A stretch of 64,000 bases of DNA from Lobosporangium transversale (Eukaryota > Mortierellomycota > Mortierellomycetes > Mortierellales > Mortierellaceae). The stretch is taken from the NCBI RefSeq assembly GCF_002105155.1, contig NW_019029025.1, positions 248,001-312,000 on the forward strand, in the 5' to 3' direction. The notes under the pieces were generated by a model that ran no database searches, had not been told where the DNA came from, and saw only the letters and a program-made list of their open reading frames with translations. Below are positions 1 to 12,078 of this stretch, piece by piece; the first letter of the stretch is position 1; each line of letters opens with the position of its first letter. The position numbers and the translations under genes are program-made.

Positions 1-149
1 TTTTTATTTTATTTTGTTATCATCTAGCTTTCCTCTTCCTCTTCACTGCTTACTGTGCTCTCTTATCCATTATCGTTTGGACATTTTTTTTTCTAATCCT
101 TTTATTTGCGCTGCAATTGCATTCACGTCCTTAATAAGCTTGCCAGGAC

Positions 150-1321
150 ATGAAGCTTTATCGAGCAGAGACAGGCAAGCGCGTGCAGATACCCCTGCTG
201 CGGCCAAATGATGGGTAATGTCATGCCGTATCATAACTTGTCCCTACTGTGTTATACTGTATTTTATAATCCATGTCCCCACCTAGTCACCTTGCCTTGT
301 ATTCGCTTCAGCAGAGTTTTCTCATCGTTACATGATCAGGTTCCATCAATTTGGGGGCAGTAATTTTTTTTTTTTTTTGTGTGTACAGCAAGTGTAAGAT
401 CATAGTGTGTTGCCACCATTTTTGTATGACAGCCTTTATAACTCAAAACCATATTGTTTTTTGTTGGATTTGTATTTGTTTGCATCGCATGGCATTTTCA
501 TTTGTTTTAATAGCAAATGAAACTTCTCTTGTTCTTGTTGGTGCTGTTGCTCTTTCTGAAAAAATGTCATGATACTTATATCATCCTGCTCTCTTTTTTT
601 TTCATCAACTTTTCTCTTCATGCATATCTCTGAAAACCCTCTTTTATACATCGTAGCCTTGACACATTGCGTTTGGCTATCGAAAAGGTGACCAGGATCC
701 CGCAGGGCTCCCAGATCCTGATGACCTCTGAAGGTTTGCAGCTCAAGCCAGATATGATGTTTGAAGTGATCACATCTACAGATAAGGTAAATATTTGATA
801 AAAAAAAAAAAAAAAAAAGAAAGAAAAGGTTCGTTTTGTTGGGATTGGTTCAGATGCACATTGTGACATGTTGCAGCACTTTTCTTTCGTCCATCTCTCA
901 TATTGATCCATCATATACAACAGAATAAATGTATGTGGACTGCTCGTGGTGACTCCTTTTACTTCCCTGCATTGATACTAGCGTATATGAACTACGCATT
1001 AATGAACTAAAACAGGTCATTTTGATCGTCATCAGTTTGGGTCTTTTGTTTTTTTTTTTTACAACCTCCCTTTTCCCTACTTTTTGATCGCGCCAAGATA
1101 GGCAATGTTTGGGGGACTATTTGTCTCTCCCTCATCTTTTGCAAAATTTGTTTATTGGACCAGGGAGACAAAGGACTCTGTTCTATCTGGAGAAATGGAC
1201 AACAGAGAGTGGTCAAACTATCAAAAAAAAAAAAAAAAAAAAAAAAAGAGGGCACGGCCCGATCGATTTTATTCAGGGACACACCGAGCATCCATGAACA
1301 TCATGTGTGATTTGGTCTTTT

Positions 1322-1353
<32 letters not shown>

Positions 1354-2398
1354 GCTTTGTTATGACTTCGCCTCCACCTGAAATATATTTATTTCGCACT
1401 GCACTTGAAGAATGGTTAGACAAAATATTTTTGCTTTTCATGTCACCGAATCCAACCAAAACGAAATTTAAAATGATTGTTCTCTTGAAATCGAAGCTCG
1501 CTTATTGCAGTTCTTATTCATATACTTCCCGATCTTCCCCTTGCCCTCTATTGTGGGCGTGTCAATTTGTCATTGCTAAAAAAAAAATAAATAAATAAGA
1601 GGTATCACATGGGCTTTCCAAAACATAAATGATTGCATACCAGTGGTACTTATTGCATTCAGCTGACTTTTCTCATAAATGAACCCGCGTATCCAATCCG
1701 ACAATCATGAAATAACAAGCATATGTGCTTCATTGGCTCTACAACTCATTTATCCTGCATCTCTGCATCACTACTATTAGGATGAATACACCATTATGGT
1801 CTATAATCGAGAGGTTCTTACGACCGACATTGGAAACAGCATATCCACTCTCACAGAACAGCCAAGAAGCGAACCTCCAGTCCTTGACCTCAGCCCTGCA
1901 CAGCTTCAACCTCTCGATATCCCACCAAGGCCAGAGTCGCCTTCAGAAAATCGGGAATGGAGCAGCCAATTTCAAACAAATTTTGATGCATATGCTGCAA
2001 ATATACTGGCGCATTATAAAGCTATCGTAGCCCATGCAAAGATCTGTGATCGGATAATGGAAGAGCTAAGAGTCCAAGCATTGGCAGTTCAAGTTGCCCT
2101 CACAAATTTAGATGCTCACAGCCGGTAGGTCATGCAAAAATATGATCCTTATTCTTAATTGGACTGGATGCTTGATACAAGAACAACATGTCAATGCGAA
2201 ATTGCGTAATTTTACTTTTTTTTTTTTTTTTTAGGTCTGTGCTGGAGACATTCGAAAAATTCAATGCATTTGCCACAAAGGAATTCGCCAAACAGGCTCG
2301 ACTATTGCAATCGTATGTAACATTTGTTTATTTTTTCTTGTCAATAGATATCATATGCCATAAAGGCTTATACATTCTAGCTTGGTTGGGCGCTGTAC

Positions 2399-2429
<31 letters not shown>

Positions 2430-5400
2430 GTTCCATGGGATTGGAAAAATTCAACGACGAAAATATTTAAAAGATTTCCGCGTGATATCGATGTTCTACG
2501 ACAAATTAAAGTACACCCCGCACTGCTGCCAGCAGATTCGCCTGAGCGGTATATCTCGGACTTCATACCAACGGAAAAGCTCGTACAATGGGCAGAACGC
2601 TGCCGAGAGATCCATGAAGGCTTGCTGCGTGACGGGAAAGATCTCTCTCGATCTATCAAGGAGGTTCAAGAAGGCACAATAGCTATTAGAAGCAACAGCG
2701 GCATCAACCTGGACCAACTGGAAGATGCTATGGCTGATATTCTACAGACACTTGAGCACCAGAGTCAAATCAGAGAATGGGTTGTACGAGACCAAAGTAG
2801 AGTCAAGGAAAAGCTGATAGAGATTTCTCGTCCCTCCGGATTCCCAGCATCCGCCTCAACTCTCGAGGCACTGGTACAGCTAGCTAATGTCTATGTTAAG
2901 GATTATATGGGCTCCTCCAAAAAAGCCGACAATATGCTTCGGGATAAGCTCACTATTTTCATAGCTGCAAAGCGCTCACAGACAGCCAACCTCATTACAC
3001 AACTTATGCACATTTCTAGACTCCAATCTACAATCGCTAATATACCTCCCAGCCTCAGTAACTTGGATGAGTCTCTTCGGAAAAGAGACGCAGATTTCAG
3101 CCAGCTTGTATATGTTCAGCGTATCCCTATCGCATATGGCGCCTTGTTGGTGGAAGTTGTGCGTAGACGTGAGTACTCAAAGCTCCTGCTCCAAAAATCT
3201 CAACAGTTGGCTGAAGTTATGTCGCGCTTTCGGCAGCTGGAGCAACGCAGGCGAGATTCATTTAGGTCAGATATTGCCAAATTTGTGCCCGTAGTGGTGC
3301 CAGGGCTGGATGACGTCCCATCATTTTGCGAAATCAATGCTCTCAACACACGGGACCGTCTTCCATCTTTCACACGAGAACATATTGCGGAGTTTGAACG
3401 GCTTGTGAACCAATTAAGCATTGGTCTGGGAGGTCCCGATGACAGCCGTATGCAAGGTCAAGGCGTAGAGCAATCGAATGTCGGCATTAGTTCGATAAGT
3501 AGTGGTCAGGATCCTAATCAAGATGCATTTTCCCGACTTCGTACTACCCTCACAAAGATGACAGCACAGGTGGAAGCCATGGGCAGTGAATTTGACAAGA
3601 TTTTGGAAAAAAGTTTTATGACGGACCGCATCATGCGTTTAGAGGAAGAAAATGCGCGACTTCGTGCAGAAATGTCACGGATCGATGTCCAACAGCGCTC
3701 AGGCACCCCACAACTGGCACAACAGCCGTTCTCTCGTCAAAACACGCCGGTTGGAGGGGTTGGAGGCTCTATCGGACAAGCATCCACAGCTATATCAGGA
3801 ACTACTATTCCTAATAACCCATCGTCTTCTCCAAAACTGGCTCGCAAGCCTTCTAGAGGAAGCAGCTCCACACCCATCGCTCATCGCGGAGAGTCGGATG
3901 AGCAGCAACAGGCATTGCAGCAGCAACTTCAGCAGAATCAACGCCTTATAAAGGAAAATACAGAGTTGTCTACAAAAATCAAGGCCTATGAAACTAGGAT
4001 CCGCTCACTAGAAGAAAAGCTCTATCAACACTTTCATGCCAGCTCTAGCGTGGAACTACCGCCATCACCGAAGGGCTCGGCCAGCCAACCAGGCCAATCA
4101 ACAGACCCCGACCATCCTTGGAAGGCGTCTGAAAACCTGCATGATACTCATGACCAGCTTCAGCCTAACGAAGAAGGACGGAAAGTGGAGGAAGAAAGAC
4201 TTCGGATTTTGGAGCAGGAGCTGCAGGATATCTCACTCAAATTACATGAAACAGAGTCTAAATTACGAGACGAATGCAATGTCAGCCGTCAGGCTTTAGC
4301 TCTCCAAGACGAGGTACATTATAATCTCTTGCTTTATCATCCCAGTCAGTTTCCATGATTATGGATATTAATCATTTACATTCTTGAACGCAACTTTATT
4401 TATTTATTTTTATTTTTATTTTTATTTTTATTTTTATTATTATTATTACCATTATTATTTCGATGTACCAGCTTCGGCAAGAGCTTCTGGAGCTCAAGTT
4501 GCAATCAGCAACCATGGAAGGAGCATCAAATGAAGGCAAGGTAGCTGACACTATTGCTCAGAAGAGAGCCGGCGAGCTGGATGAGGGACTTAAGGATATG
4601 ACTCACAAATACGAGCTTCTATTGCAGCGTCAGGAGAAGGAGAAAGAAACCCATGCGATGGAGATTCAAACATTCAAGGACCGCATCCAAGAACTCAATA
4701 ATCAGCTCAGCATTGATAAAGAGGCATGGGAAAAGCAGCTAGGACAGGCAACGGAAAGGGCAACAGAGCTGGAGAACGAGCTAGCCGTTGTGAACGAAGA
4801 GTTGCAGAATAAGGTGCTTCAACTAGAAGAAGAGCTCGAAAATCATGCAGCTGAACATGAAAATATCACTGCGCGCGCTCGGGAGCAGGAAAGACAACTC
4901 GAGTCACACCGTACAGTTTACAATGATATTTTTGTACAGCTTAAGGAACAAGAGCAAAAGACATCTGACGCCATACGAGATGGACAGAAGGCGAAAGATG
5001 ACTATGCAAAGTTACATGAAACTCAGCTGACGTTGGAAAGAGAACATGAGGCGCTAACCAAAGCCCATACGGCCACGCAGAAAGCAAAAGATGACTTGGC
5101 TGAGCAGACAGAAATCCTTCGTAAGCAGATATCTGAACTAGAAACTCAACGAGAGGTGTACAAGGCCGACGTAAATCTTCGACTTGAAGAGGCCAAGATT
5201 ATGGTGCGGCGTGCTGAAGAGGACTGGAAAGAGAAATCCAGGCTTTTAGATAATATGGAGCGTGCAATCAAAGATCTTGCCAAACCCATCCAGCAGTCAC
5301 TAGTTGCGCTTGGACACACCCAAATGCAAGTGGAGATTACAAGCGTTGATCATGTACATGAAAGATTGCAGGAAATTGGACGCGGCATTCAGGATGCTGT

Positions 5401-7687
5401 TAATAAGCACAGGGCAGATATGCTTGGAGTACAAGAGGATAATGAAATGCGCGTTGGGGAACTGAACAAGGAATATGAGATGGACAAAAAGAAGCTATAC
5501 GCCACCATCGACGAGCTTAAGAAAGCTTGTCAGGATGCTGAGGAAGGAGCGGCTACGGTCGCTAAGGAACTAGGATCGACTATAGTTCGTCTCAAAGAGG
5601 AACTAGAAAATGCTCGTACTCAGCATCGTGCTTCAGCTATCCCAGTACCGGTCTCAACAACGCCCACAGCTGGATCACCAGCGCCGTCGACTTCGTCTGT
5701 CACCCTCATGTCATCTTTAATGCATACTGGTATAGACAATCCTGAGCAGGTACAGAAGACAAGCATGGCCTTTAGTGTAGGTGACCGTGTCCTTTTAAGC
5801 GCCCTGGCACTTGACCTTGGAATCCATCTGCCTCTTGTGTCATCGCCTGAGGACGCCAACTATCCTAGTTCTTCTGTACTCTTGGACAAATCTGAGAAAC
5901 GCAGCAAAACTGGAAGTACCCTGGCTGTATCTCAAACATCGCATACCAGCTCTTCGTCTTCCTCAGTCGCTATATCTTCCAGCAGTGGATCAGGCAGAAG
6001 CTCCAGCACAACGGTCCCACTATCCAAGGACATACTACGGGATTTCGACTTTTCGGATCTTGATGTGGCTGAAACGACTTCATTAATCAAAAAGAAGCTG
6101 CTTGACACAGAGCACCTTCTTAAGAGATGGCAGCGAGAATGTAAACACCTTAAAGAAAAATACAATCGTGCCGCTGCAGAAGCTCATGAAAAGATTGCAT
6201 TCCGCAACTTCAAAGTGGACGATCTCACGCTGTTCCTGCCTACACGCAATTCAGTGACGAAACCGTGGGCAGCATTCAATATCAACTTTCCGCATTACTT
6301 TTTAGACCCATCGTCAACCATGGTCAGTCAACTTCGAAACAGGGAGTGGATTGTGGCAAGGATCACGTCGATTACAGAAGCGATCGTTGACAAGCGGTTA
6401 GAGGTAGCGGAAGAAAACAATGGCACAACCCCCTCATCCTTAGCAACAACCTCTACAGCCGTTTCCTTCCACAATCCGTTTGGACTTGCCGATGGCGTCA
6501 AGTATTATCTTCTGGAGGCAACAAGCTGGAATGGGTACCATGGGCATGGCAAGTCATCATCATACCATTCTGGAAGTGGACGAGAAAGCAGTAGCAAGCT
6601 TCGTCATCACTCATCGACATCTGCTTTAAGTGAATCATCGAGCTCATCTTCGAGGCGTGAAAAAGAACGGCTCAATGAAGGAAAAGACAAGGATCATGAA
6701 AATGAGCGTCGAAAGCACCGAGAGCGCAGCAATGCTCACGGGGAGAAAGATGGATCCCATATTACAAGTATTAAAGAGGATCATCTGATAGAAATCTCAT
6801 CCTCGCAGAAGCCTCGGGTTGCCAAAGAAAAACCATATAAAGAATCTATTAGCACGAGTTCCCCACTATCCACAGCCGTGAAGGTCTCTTCTACTTCCGG
6901 TGTGAACGCTTCGATGCTAAGTTTGCATCAATCTGCTAGTGAATCAGGTCATGGGTTGAGCGATAGTCAAGCAACAGTTGTAACAGACAAGACAATGGCG
7001 GGTTTTACCCAGCAGCAGACAAGGACAGGATCCACAACGGCGTTTGGAGCAGAGTCATCCTCTTCAAACTACTCGCCACCGACTGGTCAATCAGGTTCCG
7101 CCGCAGGGTACCGCTCCTCTGTTGGGGCTACTGGGTCCTCGCCAATTTCGATCCCTTACCAATCCGCCGCCACTAACGCCCTCAGGGCAATTTCAAGTTC
7201 GGTTGGTAGCACAGGCTCCGGCTCTGGATCAATACCTTCGTTACTGGCACATCATCTAGCAGGGATAGGATCTAATTCAGGATCGGGATCGGGACCAACG
7301 ATGGTGGCAAGTAGCCCACCAAGAACTATGATCCTGTCGTCTTCACCACATATTACAGGCATATCTACAGTATCTGCCATGGGTACCACTGTGAGTGTCA
7401 ACAGTGGGTCGTCAACTATGGCTCCGTCTCATACACAGGATGGAGGAGTACCCCCTAGTATAGGCTCGATTTCTGGGTCGTCTTCATCTTCAAACGCACC
7501 AGTTCATCCGAGTCGACTGAGTTTCTCCAGTAATCGAGAAGATATTGAGCAGCTGGCAGTTTTTGCTACGGATGAAGAACAAGAATGGGACAGAGAACAA
7601 CAGCAACAACGTGAGCAACAACAAAGGAATGCATTCCATAGAACTTCATCTTCCACATCCACCTGGCATGGTCATGGTGATCTGTAA
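150..7687 (+). CDS. ATG11: Autophagy-related protein 11 (Atg11/FIP200 family scaffold)
   Basis: Exons by GT-AG and phase: 150-214, 657-786, 1781-2124, 2235-2312, 2474-4313, 4472-7687, giving about 1890 aa. Seen: a ubiquitin-like N-terminus (MKLYRAETGKRVQIPLLRP, then a QILMTSEG segment), long charged coiled-coil regions, and a C-terminal claw-like region around residues 1398-1520 (FKVDDLTLFLPTR, NFPHYF, REWIVARI, YYLLEATSW). Known for the family: Atg11/FIP200 recruits the Atg1/ULK1 kinase and cargo receptors in selective autophagy. The ATG at 150 is chosen because its exon ends in a phase that joins exactly to the exon at 657. Odd: about 370 Ser-rich residues follow the claw, which usually ends the protein. 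Intron 2 is 994 nt and intron 5 is almost entirely TTTTA repeats. Family call is firm; first exon and tail are less sure. Confidence 0.9.
787..1780 (+). other. Long ATG11 intron 2 with opposed A and T runs
   Basis: A 994-nt intron between two phase-0 exons that join to a sensible Atg11 peptide (TSTDK/DEYTIMVYN). It holds an A run at 1223-1247 and a T run at about 1327-1353, able to pair in the pre-mRNA. No additional coding exon was recognised inside. Confidence 0.6.
4314..4471 (+). repeat. TTTTA/TTA microsatellite filling ATG11 intron 5
   Basis: Between donor 4314 and acceptor 4471 the intron is largely tandem TTTTA units followed by TTA units (about 4400-4460), leading straight into the acceptor. 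Same repeat type as the AAAAT tract near 10328 and 21830. Confidence 0.8.
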
Positions 7688-8569
7688 ATAGACAAATGCA
7701 AGCCTTTTTTTTTTTTTTTTTTTTTTTTTTGGTTGCTGATCCTTGATATTATAATTTATAAAGTATGCCAAAAATGGCTTTTCGCCTATTGAAACCATGA
7801 TATATTTCCATGAAGGGGGTACAGCCGTGTTGTCATGTATCCGTCCCATAGCTCCTGAGAATAGCTAATCCTGTTATGGAACAAGGAGATTAAAATCGCC
7901 TAGGGAAAAGAGACGTTTTACGAAGCGGGGGCAAGGAAAGTTCAGGCCGGCTAATAATTATTTTCTGAAAGTCGTTTTACATCGCTGACAAGCACTGGAT
8001 CACTCAAGCGTTGTGGCCGGACATCGCTATTGCTTCTGATTGCTCACCAAGGCACATCGTGACTTCATACAAGCACCTGTGCCGACGCCCAAATGTCATG
8101 TCAGTGGATGTAGGTTTTAGTGAATTAAGCAAACTCAAACTTTGTTTGCAACTCAACAACAACATCCGAAGCAAGTTTGGAGATCAAGAAGTATACCTAG
8201 GAAAGTCTGTGCACCTTATTCATGTTTTATAGATTTTATTCATACTTTTCTCTTCCAATTTGAGAAATTGACCCCTCTTAATCTCAAGCATAACTGCGTA
8301 AAATTCCAACAAATAAATTATCAAGCTGATTATGTTCCAGGTTTTCTTCATCATATGCAGAGATCAGAAGCACTATTTCAAAATTCAAAAGAATAAATCC
8401 ATTAGTCTGAAGTAAAATTTACAAGCTACAATCTCAACCTCTCAAAGCAGATCCCATTACTTACCTTCTCTAGTAAACTGTCCACTCATTTCCCTGCTTA
8501 AACTGAGCGACATTAGGCGCTCAGTTTCTTCCCCTCCTGAAGCGATGCAGCGTTGTCCTCATCATCGGG
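7688..8569. other. Convergent spacer between ATG11 and eRF1
   Basis: 3' flanks of two convergent genes. A T run lies at 7706-7731. No further open frame with recognisable similarity and no RNA gene seen. Confidence 0.6.
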
Positions 8570-10294
8570 TCAATCCGAGAAGAACTCGTCAGAGTCATGA
8601 GTGAGAGCCTCAAAATCAAGCTTATAGCGGAGGATGCCCCCAATACCTCCAAAGCCTTTTACGAATTGAGAACCTTCCTGAGAACGATTAGTGACAAACT
8701 CAAGTGTAGCACCTAATCATAAAAAAAAAGAATTAGCCCCATTCAATTATGCAATATCCACTATTGAGGCGATTAAAAAAAAATAAAAAAAATAAATAAA
8801 AAAAAATAAAAAACTCACCAAAATCCTTGTATTTCTCTGCAAGCCATTCAAGCAAGGAAACCTTCTCAACAACCTCCATCTCGGAACCGTCTAGAGGATC
8901 AATAAAATTGGTGCGCTCCTTTTCTTGCTCCTTAGTGAAGTGCTTGATGTCAGTTTCACCAGCAGAATTTCGAAGTGTAACACGAGCGATATCAAGATTC
9001 TCCCAGACAATCAAGGTCTCAACAGCACCCATATCCAAAGCCTTCAATGTGTCTTCAACTCCGAAGCAGTACTTTCCAGTATCTTGTGAAATGGCATCAA
9101 AATACTTAGAAATCAAGCGCTTTTCCTGAATGAACTTAACATTGGAAAGCGCCTCGGCAGCAAGCTCGATGGCTTGATTGAAGCCATTCTCACCACCGTA
9201 TGAGACGTCAACAATCTTAACAACCTTGGCTTGCAGACGAGGATCAAAAAGATCAGATTGAGACAATTCGGTCTTGAAATCAGCAGAACCAGCCAAGACC
9301 AAACCAGTGACGTTGACCTTGTCATTGGTGATAAAGTGCTGGACGGTCATCTCGGCGACCTTGCGAACATAATTGTGGCGCTTTTCATCACGCAGACGTG
9401 AGAAACGAAGAGCGGACTGACCTCCACGACCATGCTTCTTTGGCAGATCGACAGTAAACTTGTGGATGACTTCCCGAGTGTTTCCAGAGACAGTGCCAAA
9501 CAAGGTTCCGTTACCATCCATGATGACGAATCCGAACTTGGAGTCAGACTCGAGTAACTCAGAAAGAGCCTCCGTGTGGAACTTGTTGTCACACATGTAC
9601 AAAGAGGTATTAATAGGCTTATGAGGAGGGAAGTCAATATTGACCTTCTTTTCCTTGCCTTCCTCAGTGACGACAGTGCCGCAGTAAATGACCAGTCCAG
9701 TAGGCGGTACTAAAATAGTCGATATGCAAAAACAAGACTATAAGTTCCTAGGATATCATTAAGCTATCTATATGTGATATCCCCACGAAAAAAAATAGTA
9801 GGGAGGAGACTGTGCAAATTTCACGGCGCAGTAGTTCTAAAATAATCAGGCGCAGAACGCACATGCAGGAGGAAATCCTATGTGTGACGATTGTTGATTC
9901 TTACCTTTGGTGTAGAGCTTGAGACGTGCTTGGGTTGATGTGATGGCACTCAACACAGACAATCTGTTAACTCTGCTCTTGATGTTGGAGGCAGTTCCAT
10001 ACTCGTCAGCCAACATCTTGGAAACACGAGAAATCTGATCACCAGGAGGAATAATGAGCGAGATCATGGATGTTCCATTTCTGCATAAAAAAAAAAGGTA
10101 AGAGGCATGGACACCAACAAGACATGTTCATTAATAAACCCTGGTCCAGTACATGTAACAATGCAGACAAAGTCGAAAGTAAAAGAAAGGTGTGAAAGGA
10201 AAACATACCCACGAGCTGCCTCAAGACCCTTGATCAGCTTCTTGACCTTCCACATTTCGATATTATTATCGACGGAATCCTGAGGCGTAGACAT
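8570..10294 (-). CDS. SUP45: Eukaryotic peptide chain release factor subunit 1 (eRF1)
   Basis: Exons (minus): 10209-10294, 9905-10080, 8819-9709, 8570-8712, all phase-consistent, 431 aa; human eRF1 is 437. Seen: the stop-codon-reading N-domain with NIKS ([16 protein letters not shown]) and the conserved YMCDNKF, the middle domain with the GGQ loop ([17 protein letters not shown]) that triggers peptidyl-tRNA hydrolysis, and the C-domain ([22 protein letters not shown], then [20 protein letters not shown]) that binds eRF3. The acidic C-terminus ends at the TGA at 8570-8572. The start at 10294 gives the family N-terminus ([13 protein letters not shown]). An AAAAT repeat (10328-10358) lies just upstream of the start. 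Confidence 0.97.
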
Positions 10295-10832
10295 GGTGCT
10301 ATGAGGGGAATCAGAGAGCCGCAGAGTAAAATAAAAATAAAAATAAAAATAAAAATAAAGGTAATATGTGAGGATCTAAGAATTCAGTAGCAAACTTTTT
10401 GCCATAGTCAATTGACCAATATATGCATCATTCCATCGATGCATCCTTGTTCTGACTCGTACGATGTCTTACGTAAATGCTATCCTAGTGAGGGGTGAGT
10501 GTGACGAAGAGAGAAGGAGGAAATGATCTTGTCTGCATTCAAGAAAAACAAAAAGCAAAAAAAAAAAAAAAAAAAAAAAAGGAAGATTTGTATCTGAAAC
10601 TACGTCAGAAGCTATCAGTCACGTGATCAGTACTCCACTACATTGGGTTTTGCAGCACACCTTGTCTAACTAAACTACTTTTTTTTACGAGCCAACAATC
10701 CTGCTTCGTTTCTGGAGCTTGCAGGTTAGAGCTTCATCGCTTGCGTTGATATTGATCTGACTTCATCCGAGGGTATTCTCCCTTCGCGTCAATAAAAAAT
10801 GACGTCAAATGATAGTCACGTGGAGCTAATTT
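10295..10832 (-). promoter_or_regulatory. eRF1 upstream region with E-box and CRE-like palindromes
   Basis: Spacer holding an AAAAT repeat, an A run at about 10559-10580, a CACGTG E-box at 10620-10625, a TGACGTCA (CRE/ATF-type) palindrome at 10800-10807 and a second CACGTG at 10817-10822. The last two sit just past the stop of the upstream hydrolase gene. A regulatory role is inference from motif identity only. Confidence 0.35.
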
Positions 10833-11699
10833 TTATTGGGCTTCCCAGCCATGGACATATTTTGTGATGGTTTTAGCAAATTGTTCTGTCTGCAGCATAG
10901 CATCGTGTTTGCCCCAGTCTCCAAACTCTAGTATAACCTTATCTTCTGAAGGACCAGCAACCGCCAGCAAATGCGCATGGTACTCTTTAGCCTGCTCGGG
11001 CTCCACAAGCTCATCTTCATTCGACTGAAGTACCGCATAATTAGGTAATCTGAATGCAGTTCCTGGTGGGACTTGTTGGCCGTCTGGTGATCCATGAATC
11101 AATGTCTCCGGGTCTCCCCCAAAGCCTTGAATAATGAAGTCTTTATAAGATGGCCAGCGCTTCAATATACGATCCACATTATAGATGCCTTCTACTCCGA
11201 TAACACCGCGGATAGCTCTATGCAGAACGCCCTTTTCAAGTCCTAACTCGGTCTCAATCGGTTCTAAGAATAGATCTGGACGCAGAGCCAACATACCTGT
11301 GATCTGTCCACCAGCGGAGTGTCCGACCAAGAAAATGTGGTTAGGGTTGTAGTGTCCATTGTATTTTTCTGCATTCATGTATAAGTACGCAACCGCCTTG
11401 GCCACATCCTGGACATGTTTAGGGTGTTGAGCCTCAGGTCGGACAGACGTGGGGTCATCTTTAATGGCAGCAACTGAAAGGGTGTAGTTGACAACTGCAA
11501 CTACATCTCCAGTAGAGGTAGAAATTCTCTGTGCCATGTCAACGAATTCATCTTTGTCACCTGTCCTCCATGCGCCACCATGCACAAAGACTATTAGTGA
11601 CTTGTTTGCATTCAGTTGCCTGTCAGGGTAATAAAGATCGAGGGTATGTTTCTCCCAATGGGAAACAGGGGCATAAACGATGTCTTTAATAATGCTCAT
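10833..11699 (-). CDS. Alpha/beta hydrolase, kynurenine formamidase/BD-FAE-like
   Basis: Intronless, 288 aa from the ATG at 11699 (MSIIKDIVYAP). The frame stays open to 11951, but that extra N-terminus looks non-coding and the hydrolase domain starts at once from 11699. Seen: oxyanion motif HGGAW at about residues 40-44, nucleophile elbow GHSAGG with Ser about 128, a likely acid in NEDELVEPE and the catalytic His in GKHDAML near the C-terminus. Known: this fold with HGG and GxSxG is shared by kynurenine formamidases (BNA7 type), carbohydrate-feruloyl esterase-like and related carboxylesterases. The exact substrate cannot be fixed from sequence. No secretion signal at the chosen start, so probably cytosolic. 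Confidence 0.8.
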   Translation of the reverse strand: MSIIKDIVYAPVSHWEKHTLDLYYPDRQLNANKSLIVFVHGGAWRTGDKDEFVDMAQRISTSTGDVVAVVNYTLSVAAIKDDPTSVRPEAQHPKHVQDVAKAVAYLYMNAEKYNGHYNPNHIFLVGHSAGGQITGMLALRPDLFLEPIETELGLEKGVLHRAIRGVIGVEGIYNVDRILKRWPSYKDFIIQGFGGDPETLIHGSPDGQQVPPGTAFRLPNYAVLQSNEDELVEPEQAKEYHAHLLAVAGPSEDKVILEFGDWGKHDAMLQTEQFAKTITKYVHGWEAQ

Positions 11700-12078
11700 G
11701 ATGTGATAGAGAGCAAAGGACAAGAGAAACAGTGAGAGGTTGGGATCAATTGGAAGATGGAAGGTGGAATGAGTGAGTGGCGTTTTAATTATACCATTGG
11801 CTTTTGACCGTGTGAAAATTTTAACTGACACGTCTGAATCAAAATTTCGTAACCATAATACGAAGTATGCAAAAAGACGCGAACGGTTAACATGGCCCGT
11901 GTCACCTATTATTACTCCAAGTAACCCTGCAACATTCTCCACTGAAAACACCCTTTTTAAGATCTCTCTTCCTTTTCCTTCGATTTGGTGCTATCTTTTT
12001 CATTGTATTGTTACCAACTAATACTACTACAATATTCGGTCCCTATACATTTAGCATTATCTTGACCCTATTCCTACA

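Noticed and set aside
11700-11951. N-terminal extension of the alpha/beta hydrolase
   Set aside because: Open by chance to 11951; the added residues do not resemble a targeting signal or family sequence, and the domain begins at the ATG at 11699.
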